Position numbers and translations under genes: made by a program. 64,000 nucleotides of DNA from Bacteroidales bacterium (GTDB lineage Bacteria; Bacteroidota; Bacteroidia; Bacteroidales; WCHB1-69). The DNA is taken from NCBI GenBank assembly GCA_017633255.1, contig JAGBPS010000007.1, forward strand, positions 1-64,000, read 5' to 3'. Below are positions 35,189-44,034 of the stretch, piece after piece (within the stretch, counting starts at the first letter, position 1; each line of letters begins with the position of its first letter). The notes under the pieces were generated by a model. The model was not told the origin of the DNA. It ran no database searches and worked only from the letters and a program-made list of their open reading frames with translations.

Positions 35189-36949
35189 CAAAACCAGTAT
35201 CGACCCCTTCATCATCACTTCCTGATTATCTTTGTTAGTGTATTTGATTAGGTAGTTGTAAATCTCGTTCTGAAGGAGTTGTCCATGCACTCTCCCATCC
35301 CACTGGAAATCCTTGTCCACCGAGGCAAAGACGATACCGCCCCAGCGGTCATAAATGATGATTTCGAATGTCAGTATTTCAGGCTTGACATAATCATTCA
35401 GACTGAGAAAGTCGTTCAGTCCGTCCGGTGTGCCTGGGGTAATTGTATTGGGGATATAGACGGTAAAATCACAATTAGGAATGGTAAACTGAGCTGAAAC
35501 GCTGCAGAAATCGTTGCTTCCGGTGACGGAGTAATCACCAGGTTCGGTCACCTCGATGGTTGGGCCGACAGCGCCATTGTTCCATACATATTCATCCATG
35601 TCACCTTGCGCTTCCAAAGTGGTCGTATGGGTTTCGCAAAAGAATGAGTTAGATGTACTTATGTTCACTTCCGGTTTCAGGATACTCAAGTGCAGGGTCA
35701 CGATGCTGTCACAGTTGTTGGCGGCAGTTAGGGTTTGCTGATAGTTGCCCGAGTTGACGTAATTGACCCCGTTCCAGCTGTACTGGAAACATGCTGTATC
35801 TGAAAATTCCGATTCAAAGCCAGTGGAAATCAGCACAATGGCGGCAGTGTCGCAGGTATTGCCACAACATATTTGATAATACATGACCTCTGTACCCACG
35901 AAATCGGCATCGAAATGAACTTGTATATTTCCCGTACTGGAAACGGTGGCAACGGCATGTTCGGGTGTCTGAACAATTTCGGGTAGAACTGTACCAATAT
36001 TATCGCAAACTGCGTCGATTTCATCATTGTCCATGGGACTGATGGTTTTGGTATCGCCCCGACAAGCTCTTACCGTATCGGGATGGGCATCAATGGGGTA
36101 ATCCACGTGTACCGTCAGGGTGTCCTCGCAGGTGTACATCGGAGAGAAACTGATATCGTCCAAAGCAAAGTCATTGCCAGCGGGTTCTGTGCACTGGTTC
36201 AGAATGGTAATAATAGCGGAAGTGGCATTGCCGCTGTTCCAAATTTGATAGAATTGGTTCCACTGGGCAGTAGTAGAAGAGGCAGTGAAGATGTTTCCTA
36301 TGGTAGTGCCGTTGATGCTGAATTGCAAACGCGCCAGCTGGTTAGTCTGGTGTGTGGCGCCGCCAGACAGAGTAGCCAGCCACGTGATGAAAATATAATC
36401 CGTATTGGGGACAATGTCGTATAATTCCTGCTGCCACACAATCACATTGCTTTGGGATGCGCCGTTCACATACATGCAGTGTCCGCTACCATTGGCGTAG
36501 GTATGGTCAATGCAAGGGTAAGTCCCGAAATTGTTGTGGACATTGGCCGATGTGGTATTCACGGTATAGGTTCCTTCCGCCCCAATAATTCCATAGGTAT
36601 TGGAATTAGTGTTCCAATAAGTATATTGACTGTTAAAATCCACATTGCCAGATTCGAAATTGCCATTTGAAACAATATTCCCTGAAATGTAGCGCCCGGT
36701 AACAATATAATCTGTGGTAACAATCGGTGAAACCGTCTGGGTGCTGTCATGCGGATTGGCATAAGCCGATTCCGGCTGCCAGGTGTATTCGAAAAGTCCG
36801 TGGGCCGAGACGGTGACGGATTGTCCTGGCAAGATAGTCGTGTCGCGCGGTGAAATTACCGCGCCACAGATATTTTGTGCAGATAATGCCATTGTGAGGA
36901 GCATTATCTGCACAAATAATACGGTGGTTTTTGCCAGTAGTCTTCTCAT
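35186..36949 (-). CDS. Large secreted protein with T9SS type B (gliding motility-associated) C-terminal domain
   Basis: The 587-residue protein has a signal peptide (1-24), an SPRDTTILPGQSVTVSA Ig-like module, a carbohydrate-binding-like sandwich at about 90-270, a DDISFSPMYTCEDTL segment and further Ig-like or PKD-type modules. The C-terminus is the type B sorting domain, recognised by FTVYIPNTITP, GLNDFL, IIYDRWGGIVF and WDGRVHG. It should be exported by the type IX system and attached or released at the surface. Function unknown. It abuts the GlsB-like gene with no gap, suggesting one transcript. Confidence 0.85.
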   Translation of the reverse strand: MRRLLAKTTVLFVQIMLLTMALSAQNICGAVISPRDTTILPGQSVTVSAHGLFEYTWQPESAYANPHDSTQTVSPIVTTDYIVTGRYISGNIVSNGNFESGNVDFNSQYTYWNTNSNTYGIIGAEGTYTVNTTSANVHNNFGTYPCIDHTYANGSGHCMYVNGASQSNVIVWQQELYDIVPNTDYIFITWLATLSGGATHQTNQLARLQFSINGTTIGNIFTASSTTAQWNQFYQIWNSGNATSAIITILNQCTEPAGNDFALDDISFSPMYTCEDTLTVHVDYPIDAHPDTVRACRGDTKTISPMDNDEIDAVCDNIGTVLPEIVQTPEHAVATVSSTGNIQVHFDADFVGTEVMYYQICCGNTCDTAAIVLISTGFESEFSDTACFQYSWNGVNYVNSGNYQQTLTAANNCDSIVTLHLSILKPEVNISTSNSFFCETHTTTLEAQGDMDEYVWNNGAVGPTIEVTEPGDYSVTGSNDFCSVSAQFTIPNCDFTVYIPNTITPGTPDGLNDFLSLNDYVKPEILTFEIIIYDRWGGIVFASVDKDFQWDGRVHGQLLQNEIYNYLIKYTNKDNQEVMMKGSILVL

Positions 36950-37192
36950 TTATTTCTTTTTGAACAAAGAAATAACGAAAAGCAGCACGACGGCACCGAT
37001 GACGGAAACTATGAGTTCCCACAGCATGCCCGCTTTCTGGATGTGGAGCAGGCTCATCAGCCAGCCGCCGATGAAACCGCCGATAATACCGATGATGATG
37101 TTCCACAGCAGACCGAAGCCGCCGCCACGCATAATTTGACCAGCCAACCAGCCAGCCACTGCGCCTAATAGCAGATAGAGAATGAAATTCAT
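36950..37192 (-). CDS. GlsB/YeaQ/YmgE family small membrane protein
   Basis: Starting from the ATG at 37192 the product is 80 residues. This start matches the family start MNFILYLLLGAVAGWLAGQ; an upstream in-frame codon would add 11 residues. Three membrane segments with Gly-rich helices (GGGFGLLWNIIIGIIGGFIG) match the transglycosylase-associated protein family. Members are linked to stress responses but have no defined biochemical activity. It ends one base before the T9SS type B gene starts. Confidence 0.88.
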   Translation of the reverse strand: MNFILYLLLGAVAGWLAGQIMRGGGFGLLWNIIIGIIGGFIGGWLMSLLHIQKAGMLWELIVSVIGAVVLLFVISLFKKK

Positions 37193-37282
37193 AATCACAT
37201 AGTTTAAGTTAAATATAAAATTCACGGCAAAGATAAAGAAATTTTGCTAATTAGCAAATGTCGAACTTTATGGAATTTATTT

Positions 37283-37397
37283 CGTGGAGGCGTGGAGACG
37301 TTAAGACACTCGCTTCGCTCGTTCGTGGAGGCGCATATAAATTGCGGCAGCTGAAAAAATTTCGTCTTGACGAATGCACTTTGTGCATGTCTTAACG
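37283..37397. repeat. Branched inverted-repeat region upstream of gapdh 1
   Basis: The gap at 37193-37500 contains two copies of CGTGGAGGCG (37283-37292, 37324-37333). An outer stem CGTTAAGACA (37299-37308) / TGTCTTAACG (37388-37397) encloses a perfect hairpin ATGCAC-TTT-GTGCAT (37374-37388, sharing its last base with the outer stem) and a CG-rich CTCGCTTCGCTCG motif. It resembles the three-way junction at 49437-49496 in overall plan. No coding sequence is visible. Confidence 0.6.
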
Positions 37398-37422
37398 CCT
37401 TAACGCATAAACGATAATTATA

Positions 37423-37454
37423 TTTGCATATATAAAATATTTTTTCTAACTTTG
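37423..37454 (+). promoter_or_regulatory. Promoter of the gapdh 1 / PPDK-like transcript
   Basis: TTTG at 37423-37426 and TAACTTTG at 37447-37454 are 20 bp apart, an exact Bacteroidota promoter. A leader of about 40 nt would precede the ATG at 37501. Confidence 0.7.
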
Positions 37455-37500
37455 CAGATTAATTTCATTAAATCAAAAAAACTACAACAAGACACTGCAA

Positions 37501-38508
37501 ATGACAACTAAAATCGGCATTAACGGATTTGGACGAATCGGGAAAATGGTGTTTCGTTTGGCCGAGGGAGACCCCTGCATTGAAATCACGCATATCAACG
37601 ACAAAATGGACACGCGGCTGATGGCGCATCTGCTGAAATACGACAGCATCCACGGCCGCTTCAACGCGGATATAGACTTTGACAACGACCATCTGATTGT
37701 GAATGGTCGCAAGATTCTCGTCACCAACCAAATGCATCCCGAAGACATTCCCTGGGACCGCACTGGCGTGGAGGTGGTTATTGATTCATCCGGACGCTTC
37801 AAGACCGCTCCCCTGCTCCAGCCCCATCTCGGCGGCACGGTGCAACGGGTCATCCTGAGCTGCCCGCCCGATGACGACAGCATCAACCGCACCATCGTTA
37901 TGGGTGTGAACCACAATACCATACAGGAGGAAGACCGCATCATTTCCAACGCTTCCTGCACCACCAACTGCATTGCGGTGGCCCTGAAAGTTATCAACGA
38001 CGAATTTGGCATGGTGCGAGGTTTCATGAATACGGTGCATCCAACGACCAACAATCAAAACCTGCAGGACGGCTATCACTCCGACTACCGTCGGGCACGT
38101 TCGGCTCTGGCCAACATCATCCCGACAACCTCCAGCGCCGTGAAAACCACCAAGTTAGTCATCCCTGAGATGGCCAACATATTCGACGGCTTTGCCACCC
38201 GCATTCCCATTGTGGACTGCTCTTTCGTGGAACTGACCGCTGAGCTGCACTCGCAAGTCACCACACGCGACATCAAGGACGCTTTCCTGCGCCATGCCAA
38301 CGGCGAGCTGAAACCTTATCTCGAATATACCGAGGATCCTATCGTCAGCAGCGACATCACCAACAACCCCCACTCCGCCATCTTCGATGCTATGGCCACC
38401 AAAGTCATCGGGGGCAACTTCATACAGCTGCTTGTCTGGTATGATAATGAATTTGGTTATTCATCAAGAATTATAGATCTCATCAAATACATCTACCACT
38501 ATGAATGA
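37501..38508 (+). CDS. gap: Glyceraldehyde-3-phosphate dehydrogenase (type I)
   Basis: The enzyme oxidises glyceraldehyde 3-phosphate to 1,3-bisphosphoglycerate in glycolysis and runs backwards in gluconeogenesis. The 335-residue protein is normal: GINGFGRIGKMVFR at 5-18, catalytic Cys153 in NASCTTNC, and His180 in NTVHPTTNNQ. The adenine-ribose contact is likely the Asp of HINDKMD, fitting NAD. The C-terminal WYDNEFGYSSRIIDL is intact. The last 8 bp overlap the start of the PPDK-like gene, so translation is coupled. A second, divergent gapdh follows that gene. Confidence 0.93.
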   Translation: MTTKIGINGFGRIGKMVFRLAEGDPCIEITHINDKMDTRLMAHLLKYDSIHGRFNADIDFDNDHLIVNGRKILVTNQMHPEDIPWDRTGVEVVIDSSGRFKTAPLLQPHLGGTVQRVILSCPPDDDSINRTIVMGVNHNTIQEEDRIISNASCTTNCIAVALKVINDEFGMVRGFMNTVHPTTNNQNLQDGYHSDYRRARSALANIIPTTSSAVKTTKLVIPEMANIFDGFATRIPIVDCSFVELTAELHSQVTTRDIKDAFLRHANGELKPYLEYTEDPIVSSDITNNPHSAIFDAMATKVIGGNFIQLLVWYDNEFGYSSRIIDLIKYIYHYE

Positions 38509-41500
38509 AATGATTAAATCTCAGGCACTTGAGGCCAACCTCTCGCGCACCCAGAATATCCCCTACACCATTCCTGAACATCATCAATGGTTCATGTCGC
38601 TGTCCGACAACTACTGGGGCATTCACAAACGTATCACAGACTTTTTCAACGAGTATCATCACCCGTTTTCCAATAAGAAAGAAATTGTAAACCAATTGGT
38701 TAGCGTAACCATTTCCGATTTCTGGCTCTACAAGGAACTGCCGGAAGAAAACAAGGAGAAAGCGTTGCAGATTATCTTCGACCTCTATCAGGAACTGCTG
38801 CAGAAACAGCTGACCGATGATTTGTGCAAACAGCTGATTTACACTTTCTTGGATTTCTTCAACAACGCCTACGACACCCTGGAGGGCACCCATTTCCTCA
38901 CTGATTATCTGACCATTCTGGATCAAAATCTTGAAGCCAACAGCTTCAGCTATTTCTATAATGTGGGCCATTTCAAGAAAAAACTGCGCAAAGCCGCTGA
39001 AAATGAAACCACCGCATCCATGACGGTGGAATTCATGCGGAAACTGCTGCGCGGCAACGTCCAGTTTTGGGAGGAGAGCACTCAGATTGAGGCCTGGTAC
39101 GAGAAAAACCGTGCCAAGATGTCGAAGGACTACAGCCAGCAGCTGAACCAGCTGGGCAAGGCCCTGTATGCTGACTACTATGAGCAAATCGACGCGGCGA
39201 CCACTTTCGATGAGCTGGCCAAATACGCTTTCACCTTCGCCGATATCATTGAGGCGTACAAGAAAGAAATCGAAATTTTCGAGAAGGCCAGCGAGCAGTT
39301 CTGCTACATTTTCTACCTGCTGCACCTGCCCGGCGTGAAATATCACCGCGAATACCTGCTGATTGAGCTGAACAAAGTCATCAAGCGCATCAGCACCGAG
39401 CTGGACGAAGAGCAGTGCATCGAGTCCATGAACGAGCTGTTTGCCCAGTTCAACGACTTCAAGGAGAGCCACATCAACATGATTCTGGATTCCATTCTCA
39501 CCTTGGGAAAGGAAATCATCAATACCAAAAATACCAATCTCATCCATTATCTAGAGCGGAAAATCATCGATTTCGGCTTCGTCACCCCGGGAATTACCTA
39601 CATGACCAACGACTGGGAGCTGAAGGTGAACCCCTGCCACGTGAAGAACATCCGTGTATGGCTGGAACTGATTGAGTATGACCCGGAAACCATGCAGCGT
39701 CTGCTGGCCGCCCTGATTATCAACTTGAGAGTTGGCGGTATCTTCATCTTCGATACCGACTTCTTCCAGAAAGATATCACCAAGCTGCTGAATGCCAGAA
39801 TTTCACCTATCTACAAGCAGACCAAGCAGTTGGCAAGAATATTCCCCGTTTATTTCAACGAAATCGGTGCCGAGGGTGTGCTGCGTGACGTATCCACCAA
39901 GATTGACGAACTCTCGCACCGCAACGACAAGCTGATTCATTTCCTCAGAAAACAGATTCATACCGAAGGTAACAACTCCCATATTCAGATTACTCTGGAT
40001 GTGATTTACTTCTGGAAAGATTTGAATAAGAAACATTTGGAGAAGATACTGCCACAGAATGTCTATTCACTGGTTGATCCTGACGGCATCTGGGTGCAAG
40101 GCGTTCACGAGGTGCTGACCCAGCTGCTGGAAAAGAACAACCTGACCGTGGAGATGCTGATAGAGAAGAAGAAAGACGAAGTAGAGGAAATGATGAAGGA
40201 GATTCAGCATGACAACGAGACCGATGTGAAGCGTGTGTGCCTGATTATCGAGTTGTATCAGTTGCTGAAAGAGAAATACATCTTCGATTCTACCGATATT
40301 ATTAATATATTGAAGAAATACTACTTCGTAGATAAAGAAGATATCGACAAGCTGGAAATGCTGCTTGAAAAAGATGAGCCAGTGGAGACGCTGAAGCATA
40401 TTTTCTCGCTGATGAACAAGCTCAATGATATCATCTTCGACGAAAAGAAGAGCGAAGGCTGGGAGAACGTGTTCTACAAACGCCACATCGCCTTTGGTAT
40501 TCCTTCGATGTACGGCTATTACAAGGAGGTGAAATTCGACGCCCTGGGACTCACCTTCCGTCTGGAGCGCATCGCCTCGGTGTTGGTGAAACGCATCATC
40601 ATGAATCTCAACACCGAGTTCTTCACCCTCAAGGTGTTCAAGGAAATCTGCGACATGATCCAGCTGCTGCGTGACGGTCTGAGCTTGGACGGTATCCACG
40701 ACCAGAGTTTCGACTCCAACCTGAAGATGCTGGAATACAGTTTAACTTCAGGATGCTTCACTATTGATCAGTATATCAATATCTTCCAGTTTATGGAAGG
40801 CAGTATCAAGGAGATTATCAACAACTACTTCATCCGTCCTTACGACACGTTGTTGAAGGTGATTATCCCGCAGCAATATCCTGAAATCACGGATAAGGTG
40901 GAGATGAAGAAAATCATTGCCCAGAAGTCGGAGATTTTCTACCGTGAGCTGCTGTCATCGGCCTTTATCATCCAGCAGTTGGACAACTTTATGGGTGAGA
41001 TTCTGAACAATTTGCGCAAGCAGGTGAATGTACTGACCCGTGAGGAAGCGCAGAACATCATGACTTACGACCAGAACATGGCCATCAGTCCGCTATACCA
41101 GGAGACGCCCATGATTGACAATCAGGTGTTCTTGGGTTCCAAGGCTTATTATCTGAAGAAATTATACCTGAATAACTATCCGGTACCGCCCGGATTCATC
41201 ATCACCACGGAAGTTTTCCGTCGCATCAAATCTATCCTCAAGGTGGAACCTATCAACAATGAGTTGGACCAGATGATCAGAAGCCATTTGGCTAAGATTG
41301 AGGAAATTACAGGATGCAAATATGGAGACCCGCACAATCCGCTACTCTTGAGTGTGCGTTCCGGTTCGGCCATTTCGATGCCGGGTGCTATGAACACCTT
41401 CCTGAATGTGGGTTTGAACGATGAGATTACCGAGGAGCTGAGCAAGCAGGACAACTACGGCTGGACTTCGTGGGACTGCTACCGCCGTCTGCTGCAGACC

Positions 41501-42598
41501 TGGGGCATGTCGTACGGCCTGGAGCGTGATGATTTCGACCAGATTATCCTCAATTACAAGAAGAAATACAATGTGGCGCAGAAGATTGGCTTCACGCCCG
41601 CCAACATGCGCGAGATCGCTTTCGCATACAAGCAGTTGCTGATTGACCACAACATCCATTTTGAGGAAGATCCGTTCATGCAGCTGAAGATTGCCATCAC
41701 TTCGGTGTTCGACTCGTGGAATTCACCGCGTGCCGAAGTCTATCGTGAGCACATGCACATTGCTAACGAATGGGGTACCGCCGTCATCGTGCAGAAGATG
41801 GTGTTCGGTAACATCCATTACGAATCCGGTTCCGGCGTATTATTCACCCGTGACATCAAGAGCAACCGCTCGGCCATCAACCTGAACGGCGACTTTTCAT
41901 TCCTGAGCCAGGGCGAGGATATTGTGGGCGGTTTGGTGAATACCCTGCCTATCAGCGAGGCACAGCGTGAGCGCAGCTACCAGAAGGCTCCGTTCTCACT
42001 GGAAAGCCACTATCCCGACATCTTCAACAAGCTGAAAGAAGTGACCAAGCGCATGATTGAGAACGACGGTTTCATTCACCAGGAAATTGAGTTCACCTTT
42101 GAGACGGCCGATGCTGACGGACTGTACATTTTGCAGACCCGTAATATGGCTGTTGGTGCGGAAAGCGGTGTGGAGGTCTTCGCTACCCCGAGAGAAGAGA
42201 TGTACAAGGTGGGCAGCGGTATCGGTATCGGTGCCGGCGTGCTGAACGGCATCATCGTTTTCGACAAAGAAGATATTGAACATATCAAGAATATGCCTAA
42301 CAACGACAAACACATGGTATTGGTTCGTCCCGATACTGTGCCCGACGACATTGAACTCATCTTCGAATGTGACGGGCTCCTTACCGCTCGCGGTGGAGCC
42401 ACCTCTCATGCTGCCGTTACGGCCTCCTCGCTGGGCAAGATTTGCGTGGTTAACTGCGACGCGCTTATGGTCAACGACGTGGAGAAGACCTGCTCTATCA
42501 ACGGCACCCACTTCAAACTCTTCGACGAAATCGCCATCGACGGTAAAAACGGCCTCATTTACAAGGGCAATTACCCGATCAGCGTGGACGAGAACTAG
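38501..42598 (+). CDS. PPDK-like ATP-grasp and phosphohistidine protein lacking the PEP-binding barrel
   Basis: The protein has 1365 residues. Residues 1 to about 860 are soluble, highly charged and apparently helical, and match nothing I recognise. From about 868 a PPDK-type nucleotide domain follows: LGSKAYYLKKLYLNNYPVPP, LSVRSGSAISMPGAMNTFLN, GTAVIVQKMVFGN, GSGVLFTRD, SQGEDIVGG and the closing QEIEF with YILQTRN. The phosphohistidine domain has ARGGATSHAAVTA with His1303. The protein then ends at residue 1365, where true PPDK continues into a TIM barrel that binds PEP/pyruvate. The residues needed for autophosphorylation look intact, but the acceptor site is missing or replaced by the N-terminal region. 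Rifampin phosphotransferase and glucan water dikinase are precedents for such reuse. It lies between two gapdh genes. Confidence 0.82.
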   Translation: MNEMIKSQALEANLSRTQNIPYTIPEHHQWFMSLSDNYWGIHKRITDFFNEYHHPFSNKKEIVNQLVSVTISDFWLYKELPEENKEKALQIIFDLYQELLQKQLTDDLCKQLIYTFLDFFNNAYDTLEGTHFLTDYLTILDQNLEANSFSYFYNVGHFKKKLRKAAENETTASMTVEFMRKLLRGNVQFWEESTQIEAWYEKNRAKMSKDYSQQLNQLGKALYADYYEQIDAATTFDELAKYAFTFADIIEAYKKEIEIFEKASEQFCYIFYLLHLPGVKYHREYLLIELNKVIKRISTELDEEQCIESMNELFAQFNDFKESHINMILDSILTLGKEIINTKNTNLIHYLERKIIDFGFVTPGITYMTNDWELKVNPCHVKNIRVWLELIEYDPETMQRLLAALIINLRVGGIFIFDTDFFQKDITKLLNARISPIYKQTKQLARIFPVYFNEIGAEGVLRDVSTKIDELSHRNDKLIHFLRKQIHTEGNNSHIQITLDVIYFWKDLNKKHLEKILPQNVYSLVDPDGIWVQGVHEVLTQLLEKNNLTVEMLIEKKKDEVEEMMKEIQHDNETDVKRVCLIIELYQLLKEKYIFDSTDIINILKKYYFVDKEDIDKLEMLLEKDEPVETLKHIFSLMNKLNDIIFDEKKSEGWENVFYKRHIAFGIPSMYGYYKEVKFDALGLTFRLERIASVLVKRIIMNLNTEFFTLKVFKEICDMIQLLRDGLSLDGIHDQSFDSNLKMLEYSLTSGCFTIDQYINIFQFMEGSIKEIINNYFIRPYDTLLKVIIPQQYPEITDKVEMKKIIAQKSEIFYRELLSSAFIIQQLDNFMGEILNNLRKQVNVLTREEAQNIMTYDQNMAISPLYQETPMIDNQVFLGSKAYYLKKLYLNNYPVPPGFIITTEVFRRIKSILKVEPINNELDQMIRSHLAKIEEITGCKYGDPHNPLLLSVRSGSAISMPGAMNTFLNVGLNDEITEELSKQDNYGWTSWDCYRRLLQTWGMSYGLERDDFDQIILNYKKKYNVAQKIGFTPANMREIAFAYKQLLIDHNIHFEEDPFMQLKIAITSVFDSWNSPRAEVYREHMHIANEWGTAVIVQKMVFGNIHYESGSGVLFTRDIKSNRSAINLNGDFSFLSQGEDIVGGLVNTLPISEAQRERSYQKAPFSLESHYPDIFNKLKEVTKRMIENDGFIHQEIEFTFETADADGLYILQTRNMAVGAESGVEVFATPREEMYKVGSGIGIGAGVLNGIIVFDKEDIEHIKNMPNNDKHMVLVRPDTVPDDIELIFECDGLLTARGGATSHAAVTASSLGKICVVNCDALMVNDVEKTCSINGTHFKLFDEIAIDGKNGLIYKGNYPISVDEN

Positions 42599-42667
42599 TT
42601 GAAAGTTGAAAACTGAAAACTGAAAGTTTAAAATTAAGAACTAAGAACTTAGAACTAAGAATTCAAA
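42598..42667. repeat. Ten-unit degenerate heptamer array (RYTNARA) after the PPDK-like gene
   Basis: Ten consecutive 7-bp units fit RYTNARA (from GTTGAAA and ACTGAAA to ACTAAGA and ATTCAAA) without a phase break. The first base is the G of the gene's TAG stop. The remaining 113 bp to gapdh 2 are A-rich with no clear promoter; it could still be part of the upstream transcript. Confidence 0.85.
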
Positions 42668-42780
42668 ATACTCCTTAAAAAACATTAAAAACCTTAATCT
42701 CATTAAACTCCTTAAACACCTCCTCTCAAATCTTCAAGCAAACAAAATCAATTCATCTAATAATTTAAAAACAAAACATT

Positions 42781-44028
42781 ATGATTAGCATTAATGAAAA
42801 GAAACTCCTGGGTATCAATGGCTCAGGTAGAATTGGTAAACTGACCATCTGGCATCACCTGCTTTCACGCAAAGTTGACGGTCTTGTTGTTAACGTTGGC
42901 CGTGAGGTCGGCAAGCATCTGGAAGACTATATCCAGCAGCTGTGCACGGACTCCACTTACGGCAATTTGAGTTTCTTCCTCTATGGCCGCGCTGGCAAAC
43001 AGGTGGAAGTGAAAATCATCGACCATGACAAGAACATGATCGAGGTGGACGGTTTCCCCATCAAGCTGTTGATTACCGAGCGTAATCCCCGTAACATCAA
43101 CTGGAAAGCCGAAGGCGTTCGCGTAGTAGTGGATTGTACCGGTAAGTTCCTTGATCCCTCACTGCCAGACAACGAAGGCAAAGGCAGCATTTTAGGTCAC
43201 TTGACCGCTGGTGCTGAGCATGTTATCGCCAGTGCTCCTTTCAAAATCAAACAGAGCGATTTTAATGCTGAAAACACTCCTACCCTGATTTACGGTATCA
43301 ACCACCACTGCTTCGATCCTCAGCGTCACCACGTGCTGTCAGCTGCCAGCTGCACCACCACCGGTTTGGCTCACATGATCAAGCCCTTGCTGGACAACAA
43401 AGAAACCTGCAATGTGTTAACCGCTTCATTGTCAACGGTTCACGCCGCTACCAACACCCAGAACGTATTGGACGGTGTACCGAAAGAAGGTGCTACCGAC
43501 TTGAGAAAGAACCGTTCGGTGCTGAACAACATCATCCTGTCCACCACGGGTGCTGCTAAGACTTTGGAGAAAGTTATCCCCGAAACCTCCAACTTCGGTT
43601 TCATGGCCGACTCTATCCGTATCCCCACCCCGACCGTTTCACTGATTGCTTTGAACATCACTTTCAATTCTCGTTTGAATGAGAATGGAGTTCCTTATAT
43701 TTCAGGTGATTACATCCGCGACATCTACAGAAAAGTTTCCGAAGGCGAACAAAAAGGCCTGCTGAAATTCTCGATGCAGCAGAATGTGTCTATGGATCTG
43801 ATTGGTATGCCTGCCGCCATCGTGATCGAAGGCAAGGAAATCCACACCAGAACCGGCTTCCTGAAAGTGCCGACCGAAATTCTGGCCAGCATGGGTATGC
43901 ACGATATTCCCGAAATCAACATTCCAGTCACCCACGCCAAGAGTATGGGCTGGTATGACAACGAATTCGGCAGCTACGTATCCTGTCTGGGCCGGTTGAC
44001 AGAATACGTGATTTCAAGCATTGACTAA
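42781..44028 (+). CDS. Divergent glyceraldehyde-3-phosphate dehydrogenase-like protein (second copy)
   Basis: The 415-residue protein is about 80 longer than standard GAPDH. The nucleotide loop is GINGSGRIGK, with Ser where Phe is usual. Catalytic Cys191 (SAASCTTTGL) and His221 (STVHAATNTQ) are present, as is WYDNEFGSYVS near the end. The adenine-ribose position normally NDx(x)D reads VNVGREVGK, losing the Asp and gaining Arg/Lys, which suggests NADP use (inference). It is not close to the first copy in the window, so it is not a recent duplicate. A role in gluconeogenic or NADPH-linked flux is possible. It is followed after 6 bp by feoAB. Confidence 0.85.
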   Translation: MISINEKKLLGINGSGRIGKLTIWHHLLSRKVDGLVVNVGREVGKHLEDYIQQLCTDSTYGNLSFFLYGRAGKQVEVKIIDHDKNMIEVDGFPIKLLITERNPRNINWKAEGVRVVVDCTGKFLDPSLPDNEGKGSILGHLTAGAEHVIASAPFKIKQSDFNAENTPTLIYGINHHCFDPQRHHVLSAASCTTTGLAHMIKPLLDNKETCNVLTASLSTVHAATNTQNVLDGVPKEGATDLRKNRSVLNNIILSTTGAAKTLEKVIPETSNFGFMADSIRIPTPTVSLIALNITFNSRLNENGVPYISGDYIRDIYRKVSEGEQKGLLKFSMQQNVSMDLIGMPAAIVIEGKEIHTRTGFLKVPTEILASMGMHDIPEINIPVTHAKSMGWYDNEFGSYVSCLGRLTEYVISSID

Positions 44029-44034
44029 AGCCCT

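Noticed and set aside
38483..39547. Minus-strand open frame of 354 codons at the start of the PPDK-like gene
   Set aside because: The product is a hydrophobic, Leu/Val/Gln-rich mirror of the charged helical sequence on the plus strand, with no start signal. The plus-strand frame is continuous into catalytic domains.
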